NCBI RefSeq assembly: GCF_000696185.1
Contig: NZ_KK853997.1
Location: 6,344,359 to 6,381,797, forward strand
Reading direction: 5' to 3'
Origin: Kitasatospora cheerisanensis KCTC 2395
Lineage (GTDB): Bacteria > Actinomycetota > Actinomycetes > Streptomycetales > Streptomycetaceae
Length of the DNA stretch: 37,439 bases
Every line of letters starts with the position of its first letter. The stretch's first letter is position 1. This document shows, in pieces, positions 25,373 through 33,830 of this stretch. Under the pieces are notes generated by a model. That model made no database searches and was not told the origin of the DNA. It worked only from the letters and a program-made list of their open reading frames with translations. A program made the translations under genes and the position numbers.

Positions 25373-25447
25373 TCACGGAAAAGCTTGCGGTTCTCCGTGA
25401 TGGGCCGTTAGATTTCTCTCACGGCAAACCGCTCTCTCTTCCGTGAG
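25373..25447 (+). promoter_or_regulatory. Promoter with two inverted repeats of TCACGGA/CTCACGG
   Basis: TTGCGG (25385-25390), a 17-base spacer and TTAGAT (25408-25413) form a plausible vegetative promoter for the gene at 25455. It is flanked by TCACGGA at 25373-25379 with TCCGTGA at 25394-25400 (14-base spacer), and by CTCACGG at 25418-25424 with CCGTGAG at 25441-25447 (16-base spacer). The repeats overlap the -35 region and the likely transcript start, as repressor sites do. Confidence 0.65.
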
Positions 25448-25454
25448 GTGTTTC

Positions 25455-26207
25455 ATGACCGCTACCCCCGCCGTCCAGGTCTTCGGCGGCCCCACCGCGC
25501 TCATCGAGTACGGCGGCCTGCGCCTGCTCACCGACCCCACCTTCGACGCGCCCGGCGAGTACCCGATCGGCGGCGGCCGGCTCCTCACCAAGACCCGGCC
25601 CGGCACCGTCGACCCCGCGGCCCTCGGGCCGGTGGACGCGGTGCTGCTCTCCCACGACGAGCACCCCGACAACCTCGACCACAGCGGCCGCACGTTCCTC
25701 GCCGACGTCCCGCTCACCCTCACCACCCGCGGCGGCGCGGAGCGGCTCGGCGGCACCGCGAAGGGCCTCGTCCCGTGGCAGAGCGTCGAGTTGACCCGCC
25801 CCGACGGCGGCACCGTCACCGTCACCGGCGTCCCCGCCCAGCACGGCCCCGAGGGCTGCGAGCCCGTCACCGGCGAGGTGATCGGCTTCGTGCTGACCGG
25901 TGACGGCCTGCCCGTGGTCTACGTCTCCGGCGACAACGCGTCCCTCGGCATCGTCGAGATGATCGCCTCGCACTACGCCCCCGTCGACACCGCCGTGCTG
26001 TTCGCCGGCGGCGCCCGCACCGGCCTGTTCGACAACGACCTGCTCACCCTCGACAGCGCCCGCGCCGCCGAGGCCGCCCGCATCCTCGGGGCCCGCCGCG
26101 TGGTCCCCGTCCACTTCGACAGCTGGGCGCACTTCACCGAGGGCCGCGAGCCCCTGCTCGCCGCCTTCGCCGCCGCCGGCCTCTCCGAGATCCTCGACCT
26201 GGCCTGA
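25455..26207 (+). CDS. Metallo-beta-lactamase-fold hydrolase (UlaG-like)
   Basis: 250 aa, ATG with GAGG seven bases upstream; preferred over the in-frame GTG at 25443. Metal-binding motifs: SHDEHPDNLD at 66-75 (the HxxxHxD-like core), His130 in VPAQHGPEG, Asp160 in YVSGDNAS and His in VPVHFDSWAHF near 226. The layout resembles the UlaG-like branch that hydrolyses lactones or phosphoesters rather than true beta-lactamases. There is no signal peptide, so it is cytoplasmic. It is divergent from and probably controlled by the CGNR protein; the substrate is unknown. Confidence 0.88.
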   Translation: MTATPAVQVFGGPTALIEYGGLRLLTDPTFDAPGEYPIGGGRLLTKTRPGTVDPAALGPVDAVLLSHDEHPDNLDHSGRTFLADVPLTLTTRGGAERLGGTAKGLVPWQSVELTRPDGGTVTVTGVPAQHGPEGCEPVTGEVIGFVLTGDGLPVVYVSGDNASLGIVEMIASHYAPVDTAVLFAGGARTGLFDNDLLTLDSARAAEAARILGARRVVPVHFDSWAHFTEGREPLLAAFAAAGLSEILDLA

Positions 26208-26344
26208 CCCGGCCCCGCCCGTGACCCGCCCGGCCGACCGCCGTCACCGTGGGGCGCCGTGGGGGCGTCCGGCCTGGTCGGGGTGTGGGAGGGCGGTGCC
26301 AGAATGGCCGGGCGGTGTGGATCGGCGGTCGGGAGGCGCGGGCA

Positions 26345-28507
26345 GTGGGGTGGAGCGGGCGGCGGGCCAGGGAGGTCGTGGGGCGGGCGGAGCGGCTGCG
26401 GGAGGCCGCGCGCGGGGTGGTGGCGGAGCGGGCCGCCGCGGTGGGGGCCGTGGTGGACGCGCACGCGCGGATCTTCCGGGGGCTGGTGCGGGCCGAGTTG
26501 GAGGCCATACCGGTCGAGCGGCTGAAGGAGGTCACCGAGGGGCGGCTGCAGACCGGGGTGCTGGCCGCGGCCGGGTACCGGACGGTCGCGCAGGTGAGCG
26601 GGGCGAGCGCCCAGGAGCTGGTCCGGATTCCGGGGATCGGCGGACCGACGGCCCAGCAACTCGTGGGCGCCGCACGGCAGATCGCCGAGGCGGTGGAGCA
26701 GAGCACGGCGGTGCGGATCGACCCCGCGCAGCCCGACGCCGACACCACCGGCCTGCTGGTCGCCCTGCACCGCCTGGTGCTGGCCGGGCCGGCCGCCCGC
26801 CGCGCGGCGGCAGAGGCCGAGGAGATCGACGCCCTGCTGACCGAGCCGCTGGCGGCGGCCCGCCCCGCCCGCGGAGTGCTGCGGGGCCTGCTGGCCGGCG
26901 CCGAACGGCGTGAACTCGCGCAGCGGGCCGTCGAGTTGCTGGAGCGGCAGGTGGCGGCCGCGGAGGCCGACGGCCTGCCGCTGCGGCTCGCCCAGGCCGG
27001 GGCCGACCTGCTGCGGCCGGACGCCGGCGAGGTCGAGGTCCGGGTCGAGTTCGAGCACCGGTCCGCCGAGTTCTACGCGGAGCTGGCGCTGCTCGCCGAG
27101 GACGGCCGGCTCACCGGCGTCGACGGCGGCGGGCGGGGCGCCGCCGAGGGCCACCTGCCGGACGCGCTCGCCGAGTCGGTCCGCGCCGAGCCGCTGGACG
27201 ACCGCGGCTGCACCGTCTCGCTGCGCGGCTACCAGGCGTTCGGGGCGCGCTTCGCGCTGGCCCGCAAGCGGGTGATGATCGGCGACGAGATGGGCCTCGG
27301 CAAGACCGTGCAGGCGCTCGCCGTGCTGGCCCACCTGGCGGCGGCGGGCCGGCGGCACTTCCTGGTGGTCTGCCCGGCCTCCGTCCTGGTCAACTGGCAG
27401 CGGGAGACGGAGAGTCGGACCACCCTCGCGGCCCACCGCTACCACGGCGCGGCCAAGGAGTCCGCCCGCGCCCGGTGGCTCGCCGAGGGCGGCGTCCTGG
27501 TCGCCACCTACGAGTCGCTGCGCACCCTGCCTGAGGACCCGGTCGCCGCGCTGGTGGTGGACGAGGCGCACTTCGTCAAGAACCCGGCCGCGCTGCGCAC
27601 CCGGCTGGTCGGCGAGTGGGCGGAGCGCACCGAGTACGTGCTGTTCCTGACGGGCACGCCGATGGAGAACCGGGTGGAGGAGTTCCGCACCCTGATCGGC
27701 CACCTCCAGCCCGACCTGCTGCCCGAGCTGCCGGCCGGCCTCGGGGTGGCGGGCCCGGTGGCGTTCCGCAAGGCCGTCGCCCCCGCCTACCTGCGGCGCA
27801 ACCAGCAGGACGTGCTGACCGAACTGCCGGACGTGGTGCGGGTGGACGAGTGGGGCGAGCTCTCCGAGCCGGACCGGGCCGCGTACGCCGCGGCGGTCGC
27901 CGAGGGCAACTTCATGGCGATGCGGCGCGCCGCGTACGCCGAGCCCGCGCACTCCGCGAAGCTGCGCCGGCTGCGCGAACTGGTCGCGGAGGCGGCCGGG
28001 AGCGGGCACAAGGTGGTGGTGTTCTCGTACTTCCGGGAGGTGCTGGCCACCGTCCGGGACGCGCTCGGCGAGGCGGTGACGGGCACCGTCTCCGGGGCGC
28101 TGCCGGCCGAAGCCCGGCAGGAGGCGGTGGACGCGTTCACCGCCGCGGACGGCCACGCGGTGCTGCTCTGCCAGATCCAGGCCGGCGGTCTCGGGCTCAA
28201 CCTCCAGGCCGCGAGCGTGGTGGTGCTGTGCGAGCCGCAGTTGAAGCCGACCCTGGAGGACCAGGCGGTGGCCCGGGCCCAGCGGATGGGCCAGATCCGC
28301 CGGGTCCGGGTGCACCGGCTGCTCGCCACCGACAGCCTGGACCGCGGGCTGGTGGAGATGCTGCGCGGCAAGGCCGAGCTGTTCGACCGCTACGCCCGGC
28401 GCAGCGACCTCGCCGAGTCGGCCCCCGAGGCGGTGGACATCTCGGACCGGGCGCTCGCCGTCCGGATCGTCGAGGACGAGCAACTGCGGCTGGCGGCACG
28501 GGGGTAG
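26345..28507 (+). CDS. SNF2-family DEAD/DEAH helicase with N-terminal helix-hairpin-helix
   Basis: 720 aa from GTG 26345, with GGGAGG eight bases upstream; GTG 26315 is an alternative. The N-terminal 300 residues are helical and include a helix-hairpin-helix (VAQVSGASAQELVRIPGIGG near 82-101), a DNA-contact motif. The SNF2 motor follows: Walker A GDEMGLGKTVQAL near 314-326, LVVCPASVLVNWQRE, VVDEAHFVKN near 403-412, LTGTPMENRVEEF, then in the second lobe QIQAGGLGLNLQAA and ARAQRMGQIRRVRVHRL (motif VI). It would translocate on double-stranded DNA, perhaps in repair; the exact role is unknown. It ends three bases from the convergent reductase gene. Confidence 0.93.
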   Translation: MGWSGRRAREVVGRAERLREAARGVVAERAAAVGAVVDAHARIFRGLVRAELEAIPVERLKEVTEGRLQTGVLAAAGYRTVAQVSGASAQELVRIPGIGGPTAQQLVGAARQIAEAVEQSTAVRIDPAQPDADTTGLLVALHRLVLAGPAARRAAAEAEEIDALLTEPLAAARPARGVLRGLLAGAERRELAQRAVELLERQVAAAEADGLPLRLAQAGADLLRPDAGEVEVRVEFEHRSAEFYAELALLAEDGRLTGVDGGGRGAAEGHLPDALAESVRAEPLDDRGCTVSLRGYQAFGARFALARKRVMIGDEMGLGKTVQALAVLAHLAAAGRRHFLVVCPASVLVNWQRETESRTTLAAHRYHGAAKESARARWLAEGGVLVATYESLRTLPEDPVAALVVDEAHFVKNPAALRTRLVGEWAERTEYVLFLTGTPMENRVEEFRTLIGHLQPDLLPELPAGLGVAGPVAFRKAVAPAYLRRNQQDVLTELPDVVRVDEWGELSEPDRAAYAAAVAEGNFMAMRRAAYAEPAHSAKLRRLRELVAEAAGSGHKVVVFSYFREVLATVRDALGEAVTGTVSGALPAEARQEAVDAFTAADGHAVLLCQIQAGGLGLNLQAASVVVLCEPQLKPTLEDQAVARAQRMGQIRRVRVHRLLATDSLDRGLVEMLRGKAELFDRYARRSDLAESAPEAVDISDRALAVRIVEDEQLRLAARG

Positions 28508-28510
28508 CGG

Positions 28511-29518
28511 TCACAGCCGGACCAGCATCTTGCCGGTGTTGGCGCCGCCGAGCACGCCGAGGAAGGCGTCCACGGTGCGGTCGAAGCCGTCCAGCACGGT
28601 CTCCGGGGAGATCACCCGGCCGGAGCGCAGGTGCGGGGCGAGCAGTTCGTACAGCTCCTCCTGGGCGTCCAGGTGGTTCCGGACCAGGAAGCCCTCCAAG
28701 CGGATGCTGCGGCCGACCAGTTCGAACAGGTTGTGCGGGGCGGCGGGCGGCGTGGTCGCGTACTGGGCGATCGCGCCGCACCAGGCGATCCGGCCGAAGT
28801 CGCGCATCGAGCCGATCGCGGCGGCCAGGTGGTCGCCGCCGACGTTGTCGAGGTACACGTCGATGCCGTCGGGGGCGGCCGCGGCCAGCAGGTCGGCCAC
28901 CGGGCCGTCGTGGTAGTCGAACGCGGCGTCGAAGCCGAGCCGCTCGGTGAGGAAGGCGGTCTTCGCGGGGGAGCCCGCCGAGCCGATCACCCGGCGGGCG
29001 CCGAGCAGCCGGGCGAGCTGCCCGGCGGCGGTGCCGACGCCGCCGGCCGCCGCCGAGACGAACACGTCCTCGCCGGGCGCGAGCCGGGCGATCCGGGTCA
29101 GGCCGACGTACGCGGACAGGCCGGTGCCGCCGAGGACGCCAAGGAAGGCGCTGAGCGGGACGCCGGGCAGGTCGGGCAGCACCCGCACCTCCTCGCGCCG
29201 CAGCACGGCGTGGGTGCGCCAGCCCTGACGGTGGATCACCGCCGTGCCGACCGGCAGCGCCGCGCTGCGCGACTCCACCACCCGGCCCACCGCCCGGCCC
29301 TCCAGCGGGGCGTTCAGCTCGTACCCGCCCTCGCCGCCCGCCATCGAGCCGAGCATGTACGGGTCGACGGACAGGTACGCGTTCTCCACCAGCGCCTCGC
29401 CCTCCGCCGGCGGCGGCAACTCGTCGGCGACGAAGGCGAACTGCTCGGCGGTGGGCAGGCCGGCCGGGCGGGCGACCTGGTGGACGGCGCGGGCGGTGCG
29501 GGTGGCGGTGCGGGACAT
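28511..29518 (-). CDS. NADP-dependent medium-chain reductase (prostaglandin reductase/leukotriene dehydrogenase-like)
   Basis: 335 aa, ATG with GGAGAG seven bases upstream. It lacks the zinc ligands of alcohol dehydrogenases and has the motifs of the 2-alkenal reductase branch: LSVDPYMLGSM near the N-terminus, FLGVLGGTGLSAYVGL, VFVSAAAGGVGTAAGQLARLLGARRVIGSAGS (in pieces, the NADP Rossmann motif AxxGxxG), and VYLDNVGGDHL. Such enzymes reduce alpha,beta-unsaturated carbonyls. It is divergent from LysR-2 and separated from it by a classic LysR box, so induction by a carbonyl compound through that regulator is plausible. Confidence 0.92.
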   Translation of the reverse strand: MSRTATRTARAVHQVARPAGLPTAEQFAFVADELPPPAEGEALVENAYLSVDPYMLGSMAGGEGGYELNAPLEGRAVGRVVESRSAALPVGTAVIHRQGWRTHAVLRREEVRVLPDLPGVPLSAFLGVLGGTGLSAYVGLTRIARLAPGEDVFVSAAAGGVGTAAGQLARLLGARRVIGSAGSPAKTAFLTERLGFDAAFDYHDGPVADLLAAAAPDGIDVYLDNVGGDHLAAAIGSMRDFGRIAWCGAIAQYATTPPAAPHNLFELVGRSIRLEGFLVRNHLDAQEELYELLAPHLRSGRVISPETVLDGFDRTVDAFLGVLGGANTGKMLVRL

Positions 29519-29640
29519 GGCGGAACTCTCCGATGCGGTAGGGGAGTCGGCCCGCGAGGCTCGGTGCGGGCCCGACGTGTTCCACGCTAGGCAGCCGGGC
29601 GCGGGCCGGGCAGGGGCTCGCGTCGATGGCTGCGGCCGAT

Positions 29641-29659
29641 CCATGAGCGCCGTTCATGG
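29641..29659. promoter_or_regulatory. LysR-type binding site CCATGA-N7-TCATGG
   Basis: Perfect 6-bp arms around GCGCCGT. The T at 29644 and A at 29656 are separated by exactly 11 bases, the T-N11-A pattern of LysR boxes within an inverted repeat. It lies 46 bases before the LysR-2 start and 123 bases before the reductase start. Confidence 0.7.
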
Positions 29660-29704
29660 CAGGCGGCCCGGGGCGGGCGGGGGGACGTCCTCTACGCTGC
29701 CCGG

Positions 29705-30625
29705 GTGGCAGACGATCTCCTTCCGCAGGAGCTGCGGATCCTGGTGGCGGTGGCCGACAGCGGCGGCTTCACCGCCGCCGCCGAGCGGCTCGGGCTGACC
29801 CAGTCCGCGGTGTCGCACGCCGTGCGCGGCTGCGAACGCAAGCTCGGCGCGGTGCTGTTCGAGCGCGGGCGGCGCGGGGCGGTGCCGACGGCGGCGGGGG
29901 AGCGGGTGGCCGGGCACGCCCGGCGGATCCTGCGGCTGCTGGACGAACTGCCCGCCGAGGCCCGGCAGGGGGAGCCAGGCGGGCCGCGCGGACCGGTCCG
30001 GATCGTGGCGTTCCGCAGCGCCGCCGGGCGGGTGCTGCCCGCGGTGCTGGCCCGACTGGCCGAGAGGTGCCCGGAGTTGGAGCCCCAGGTGCGGGTGGTG
30101 CGCGACCTCGGCCGCGGCACCGCCGGCGAGGTCGCGGCCGGCCGCGCCGACCTGGCGCTGGCCACCCTCGGCGCGGCGATCCCGCCCGGCCTGGTCGCGG
30201 TGCCGCTGTACCGGGAGGACTATGCGCTCGCCCACCAGCAGGGCCACCCCGACCCGCGCGGCCTGCCGCTGGTCGACTGGGACGAGAACTGCGGCTCCTA
30301 CACGGCCGACTGGTGGCGCCGCCAGGACTGGATCCCGTCCGCGACCATCAACGTCTCCGACGACACGGTGGTGCTCTCGCTCGCCGCGCAGGGACTCGGC
30401 ATGGCGATCATGCCGATGCTCAGCCTGGACCGGCTGCCCGAGGGGCTCACCGTCACCGACCTCGGCCCGGACCGGCCGTCCCGGCAGGTCGGCTACGTCA
30501 CCACCCCGGAGCTGGCCCGGACCGCCGCCGTGCGGGCCGTCGTCCGGGAGCTGCGCGCCGCCCCGCTGCCGGCCGGCGCGAGCGCGGTGCGGACCGCCGG
30601 GGAGGGGGCGTCCCGCCGCCCGTAG
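29705..30625 (+). CDS. LysR family transcriptional regulator
   Basis: 306 aa, GTG start; the upstream sequence has no strong Shine-Dalgarno. The N-terminal winged helix is typical (LLPQELRILVAVADSGGFTAAA, ERLGLTQSAVSHAVRGCERKLGAVLFERGRRGAVPTAAGE in pieces). The C-terminal effector domain runs from VRIVAFRSAAGRVLPAVLARL to LAAQGLGMAIMPMLSLDRL. It is divergent from the reductase gene with a T-N11-A palindrome between, so it most likely controls that gene and itself. The effector is unknown, perhaps the reductase substrate. Confidence 0.92.
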   Translation: MADDLLPQELRILVAVADSGGFTAAAERLGLTQSAVSHAVRGCERKLGAVLFERGRRGAVPTAAGERVAGHARRILRLLDELPAEARQGEPGGPRGPVRIVAFRSAAGRVLPAVLARLAERCPELEPQVRVVRDLGRGTAGEVAAGRADLALATLGAAIPPGLVAVPLYREDYALAHQQGHPDPRGLPLVDWDENCGSYTADWWRRQDWIPSATINVSDDTVVLSLAAQGLGMAIMPMLSLDRLPEGLTVTDLGPDRPSRQVGYVTTPELARTAAVRAVVRELRAAPLPAGASAVRTAGEGASRRP

Positions 30626-30731
30626 CGGGGGCGCCCGGCCCGGGAGAGAAGGTGGGCCGGGTGGGCGGCGGGACTGGAGTGACGAACCCCGCCAACGAGT
30701 CTGCGGGGCCGCGCTCACGTTCCACTAACGT

Positions 30732-30749
30732 CCCGCTGACGTGCGGGAA
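30732..30749. promoter_or_regulatory. Inverted repeat TCCCGC-TGACGT-GCGGGA upstream of the GNAT gene
   Basis: Perfect 6-bp arms with a 6-base centre, about 100 bases before the GNAT start, in a stretch (30715-30785) that is less GC-rich and contains TTGACT at 30767-30772. It could be an operator or an mRNA hairpin; I could not match a clear -10 box. Confidence 0.35.
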
Positions 30750-30847
30750 CGGCCGCGGAATATGGTTGACTTGACGGGTAGTTGAAGGCCGGGGGAGGGT
30801 ACGCCGGGGCGGCACGCCGGGCGGCCCGGGAGGCGACGGGGGGAGCG

Positions 30848-31480
30848 GTGAGAGCGCTCGCCGAGGTACGGGACGATCCGCTGACGGACGACGGACTGCT
30901 GCTGCGCAGGCCGCGGCCCGCGGACGCCCCGCTGGTGCTCCGCGGCACCCACGACCCGCTGGTGCGCGAGTTCCTGCAAGCAGTGATCCCGCACCAGGAC
31001 GAGGCCGCCGCCGAACGCTGGCTGACCGAGATCCCGCCGCTGCTCTGGCGGACCGGCCGTGCCGCGTACTTCGCCGTCGAACAGCTCGCACCGCCCGAGC
31101 AGCCGCCCGCCGGAGATCCGGCCGACGGGGCGGCGCAGGACATCCCCGCCCCCGCCGGACAGGCCGTCGGCTGGGCCGAGCTGGTCAACCTCGACCCGGT
31201 GCAGGAGAGCGCCGAGGTCGCGGTCTGGCTGCTGCCCGAACACCGCCGGCTGCGCACCGCGAAGAGCGCGATGCGGCTGGTGTGCCGGTTCGGCTTCGAA
31301 CGGCTCGGCCTGCGCCGGATCGACGCGTTCGCCGCCGCCGACAACATGCCCAGCCAGCTGACGGGCGCCGCGATCGGCTTCCGCCGGGCCGGCTACCGCC
31401 CCGCGCTGTTCCGCAGCTCCCGCACCCAGCGGCTGCACGACGCCGTGTACGCGACGCTCGTACCGGAAGACCTCTGCTGA
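30848..31480 (+). CDS. GNAT family N-acetyltransferase
   Basis: 210 aa from GTG 30848; the start is uncertain (an in-frame TTG at 30782 would add 22 Gly/Ala-rich residues). The RimJ/RimL type of GNAT fold is seen: LLLRRPRPADAPLVLRG at the N-terminus, then VGWAELVNLDPVQESAEVAVWLLPEHRRLRTAKSAMRLVCRFGFERLGLRRIDAFAAADN (in pieces, with the acetyl-CoA loop around RRLRTAKSA), and FRRAGYRPALFRSS. About 30 Pro/Ala-rich residues are inserted after the second strand. The acceptor is unknown. It lies 45 bases upstream of the WD40 gene on the same strand, so they may be co-transcribed. Confidence 0.85.
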   Translation: MRALAEVRDDPLTDDGLLLRRPRPADAPLVLRGTHDPLVREFLQAVIPHQDEAAAERWLTEIPPLLWRTGRAAYFAVEQLAPPEQPPAGDPADGAAQDIPAPAGQAVGWAELVNLDPVQESAEVAVWLLPEHRRLRTAKSAMRLVCRFGFERLGLRRIDAFAAADNMPSQLTGAAIGFRRAGYRPALFRSSRTQRLHDAVYATLVPEDLC

Positions 31481-31525
31481 ACCACCGGGGCCCCGACACC
31501 CCGCACCTGAACCAGGAGTGACGAC

Positions 31526-33676
31526 ATGTCAGAAAGCAGCCTCCGGCTGGAGGACGGCGCGCTCGGCGAACTGCTGATCACCCCCGAGGGGTTCCGCGCC
31601 GTCCGGGACGGGCAGGAGCGCACCGGCCGGGTCGACGCCGCGCTGATCGTCCGGGTCCTGACCGCGCTCGGCGAGGCCCCCGCCCCGGCGCCCGGCACGG
31701 CCGCTCCCGCGGTCGGCCGCCGGCTCACCGTGACCGGCCTGAACGGCCGTCCGGACCGGCAGTGGACCGACGGCACCGCCGCGCCCGTGCCGGCCGCCGC
31801 CGCCCCGTTCGCGGCGCTGCTGGCCCAGGTGTTCGGCGAGCCCGGCGCGCCCGCCGTACTGCCCGGCGCGGTCGCCCTCGGCCACCCGTCCGCGCACGGC
31901 GCCCGCAGCGCCGCCGCCGTCGGCACCGTCGGCGGCCGGGCCGCCTACGCGCTGGTCGAGGAGGACGGCTCGTTCGGCCTGACCGCGCTCGACGACGCCG
32001 CCTCGCTCGGCGGCTCCGACGCCGACGCGGGCCTCGCCCCGTCCGCGGTCGCGCTCGGCGAGGCCGGCGGCCGCTCGCTGTTCGCCGTCGGCGGCACCGA
32101 CGGCTCCGTGCAGGTCTGGGACGCCACCACCGGCCAGGTGGTGCACGGCTCCACCGGCGGCGAGGGCGCCCAGGCGGTCGCCGCGCTGATCTGCCGGGAC
32201 ATCCCGGTGGCGTTCTCGGCCGGCCAGGGCGGCGACCTGCGGGCCGTCCGCGCAGACGACGGCCGGGTGCTCGGCAACCTGCCCACCGGCGGCCACGGCG
32301 CGACCGTGCTGCGCGCCGCGCACTGCGCCGGCATCGACCTGCTGGCCGCGGCCGCCGCCGACGGCACCGTCCGGGTCTGGGACGCCGGCACCGGCGAGCA
32401 GCTGCACCTGCTGGTCGGCCACCGCGGCGAGGTCCGCGCGATGGCCGTCCTCGCCATCGAGGACCAGGCCGTGCTGGCCACCGCCGGCCACGACCGCCAG
32501 GTCCGGATCTGGGACCTCGCCACCGGCCAGCTCCTCGCCGACCTGCCCGGCCACACCGGCACCGTCACCGGCCTCGCCTTCACCACCCTCGACGAGCGCC
32601 CGGTGCTGGCCTCCTGCGCCCTCGACGGCACCGTGCGCACCTGGGACGTGTACGAGGGCCGCGCGCGGCACGGCTGGCCGGCCGGCAGCTGGCTCACCTC
32701 GCTGGCCGCCGCCGACGGCGTCCTGTACACCGGCGACGAGACCGGCCGGATCACCGCCTGGGACGCCGCCACCGGCAGCGCCCGCACCGACGCCCCGGCC
32801 GGCCGCCCCGGCACCCCGCTCACCGCGCTCGCCGCCGGCGCCCTGCACGGCCGCCCGGTGCTGGTCGCCGGGTTCGGCGACGGCACGATCGCCGGCTGGG
32901 ACGCCCCGACGGGCCGTCAGCTCCTCGAACTCGCCGCCGACGGTGGCCCCGTGCACACCCTCGACCTGACCGCCGACGGCCCCGACGGCCCGCTGCTGGT
33001 CTGCGGCACCACCGCCGGCGCCGTCCGCAGCCACCGCCTCGCCGACGGCACCGCCCACCCGCTGCCCGTCCCGCACGCCGGAGCGGTCACCGGACTCGCC
33101 TTCACCACCGGCGAGCAGCCGCTGCTCGCCTCGGCCGGCCGCGACGGCGCCATCGCCGTCCGCTCCGCCGCCACCGGCGACGACAACCGGCGCTTCGCCA
33201 CCGGCCACGGCCCGATCACCGCGCTGGCCGCCGTCGTCACCGGCGGGCAGCCGATCCTCGCCACCGCCGGCGAGGACCTCAAGGTGCGGATGTGGCACGC
33301 CGGCAACGGCGCCGCCGGACCGGTCTGCGAAGGACTCGACCGGCCCGCCGAGGTGCTGTCCTTCGCCGAGGTCGGCGGCCGGCCGGTGCTGATCGCCGGC
33401 TCCGCCGACGGCACCGTGCTGGTCTGGGACGTCCAGAACGGCAGCCGCACCGCCCGGTTGACCGGCGGCGGCGCGGCCGTCCGCGCCGTGGTCGGCCGCG
33501 AGTTCGACGGCGAGGCGCTGCTCGCCGCCGGCGACGCCGCCGGCACCCTGCGGCTGTGGCACCTGGGCAGCTCCACCCTGCTCAACGAGGCCGCACTGGA
33601 CGGCACCCCGCTGGCCATCGAACTCGACGAGGCCGGCCTGCGGATCGTCACCCCGACCGGCGCCGTCACGCTCTGA
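31526..33676 (+). CDS. WD40 repeat protein, probably two beta-propellers
   Basis: 716 aa, ATG with AGGAG seven bases upstream. After an N-terminal part of about 110 residues with no recognised domain (SSLRLEDGALGELLITPEGF), about 12 clear or degenerate WD40 units run to the C-terminus, for example DGSVQVWDATTGQ, DGTVRVWDAGTGEQ, DRQVRIWDLATGQ, DGTIAGWDAPTGR, DLKVRMWHAGNG, DGTVLVWDVQNGS and GTLRLWHLGSS. This is enough for nearly two seven-bladed propellers, giving a scaffold for protein contacts. There is no kinase, NB-ARC or other effector domain fused, and no signal peptide. It lies between the GNAT gene and the AfsR-type regulator, and may be a partner of one of them. Confidence 0.92.
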   Translation: MSESSLRLEDGALGELLITPEGFRAVRDGQERTGRVDAALIVRVLTALGEAPAPAPGTAAPAVGRRLTVTGLNGRPDRQWTDGTAAPVPAAAAPFAALLAQVFGEPGAPAVLPGAVALGHPSAHGARSAAAVGTVGGRAAYALVEEDGSFGLTALDDAASLGGSDADAGLAPSAVALGEAGGRSLFAVGGTDGSVQVWDATTGQVVHGSTGGEGAQAVAALICRDIPVAFSAGQGGDLRAVRADDGRVLGNLPTGGHGATVLRAAHCAGIDLLAAAAADGTVRVWDAGTGEQLHLLVGHRGEVRAMAVLAIEDQAVLATAGHDRQVRIWDLATGQLLADLPGHTGTVTGLAFTTLDERPVLASCALDGTVRTWDVYEGRARHGWPAGSWLTSLAAADGVLYTGDETGRITAWDAATGSARTDAPAGRPGTPLTALAAGALHGRPVLVAGFGDGTIAGWDAPTGRQLLELAADGGPVHTLDLTADGPDGPLLVCGTTAGAVRSHRLADGTAHPLPVPHAGAVTGLAFTTGEQPLLASAGRDGAIAVRSAATGDDNRRFATGHGPITALAAVVTGGQPILATAGEDLKVRMWHAGNGAAGPVCEGLDRPAEVLSFAEVGGRPVLIAGSADGTVLVWDVQNGSRTARLTGGGAAVRAVVGREFDGEALLAAGDAAGTLRLWHLGSSTLLNEAALDGTPLAIELDEAGLRIVTPTGAVTL

Positions 33677-33730
33677 CGGCCCGTCCGCCGACCGCGGCCC
33701 GCCCGACCCGGCGGCCGCCCGGCCGAACCT

Positions 33731-33760
33731 CAGCCCCGGTGGAACCGTCCGCCGGGGCTG
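33731..33760. terminator. Hairpin after the WD40 gene
   Basis: CAGCCCCGG (33731-33739) pairs with CCGGGGCTG (33752-33760), 9 bp with a 12-base loop, followed by ATTGTCTG. It lies 54 bases after the WD40 stop and about 70 bases before the AfsR-type start, and is likely a terminator separating the two. Confidence 0.55.
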
Positions 33761-33830
33761 ATTGTCTGTACCGGATAACGAGCCGGTAGCCTCCGTCACC
33801 GGACACGCAACACGGCGAGGGGTTACTGCG

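Noticed and set aside
25455..26207. True beta-lactamase
   Set aside because: No signal peptide, and the motif spacing and motifs are of the UlaG-like cytoplasmic branch.
33762..33792. Promoter TTGTCT / TAGCCT for the AfsR-type gene
   Set aside because: The spacing is 19 bases and both boxes are weak; I could not support it over chance.
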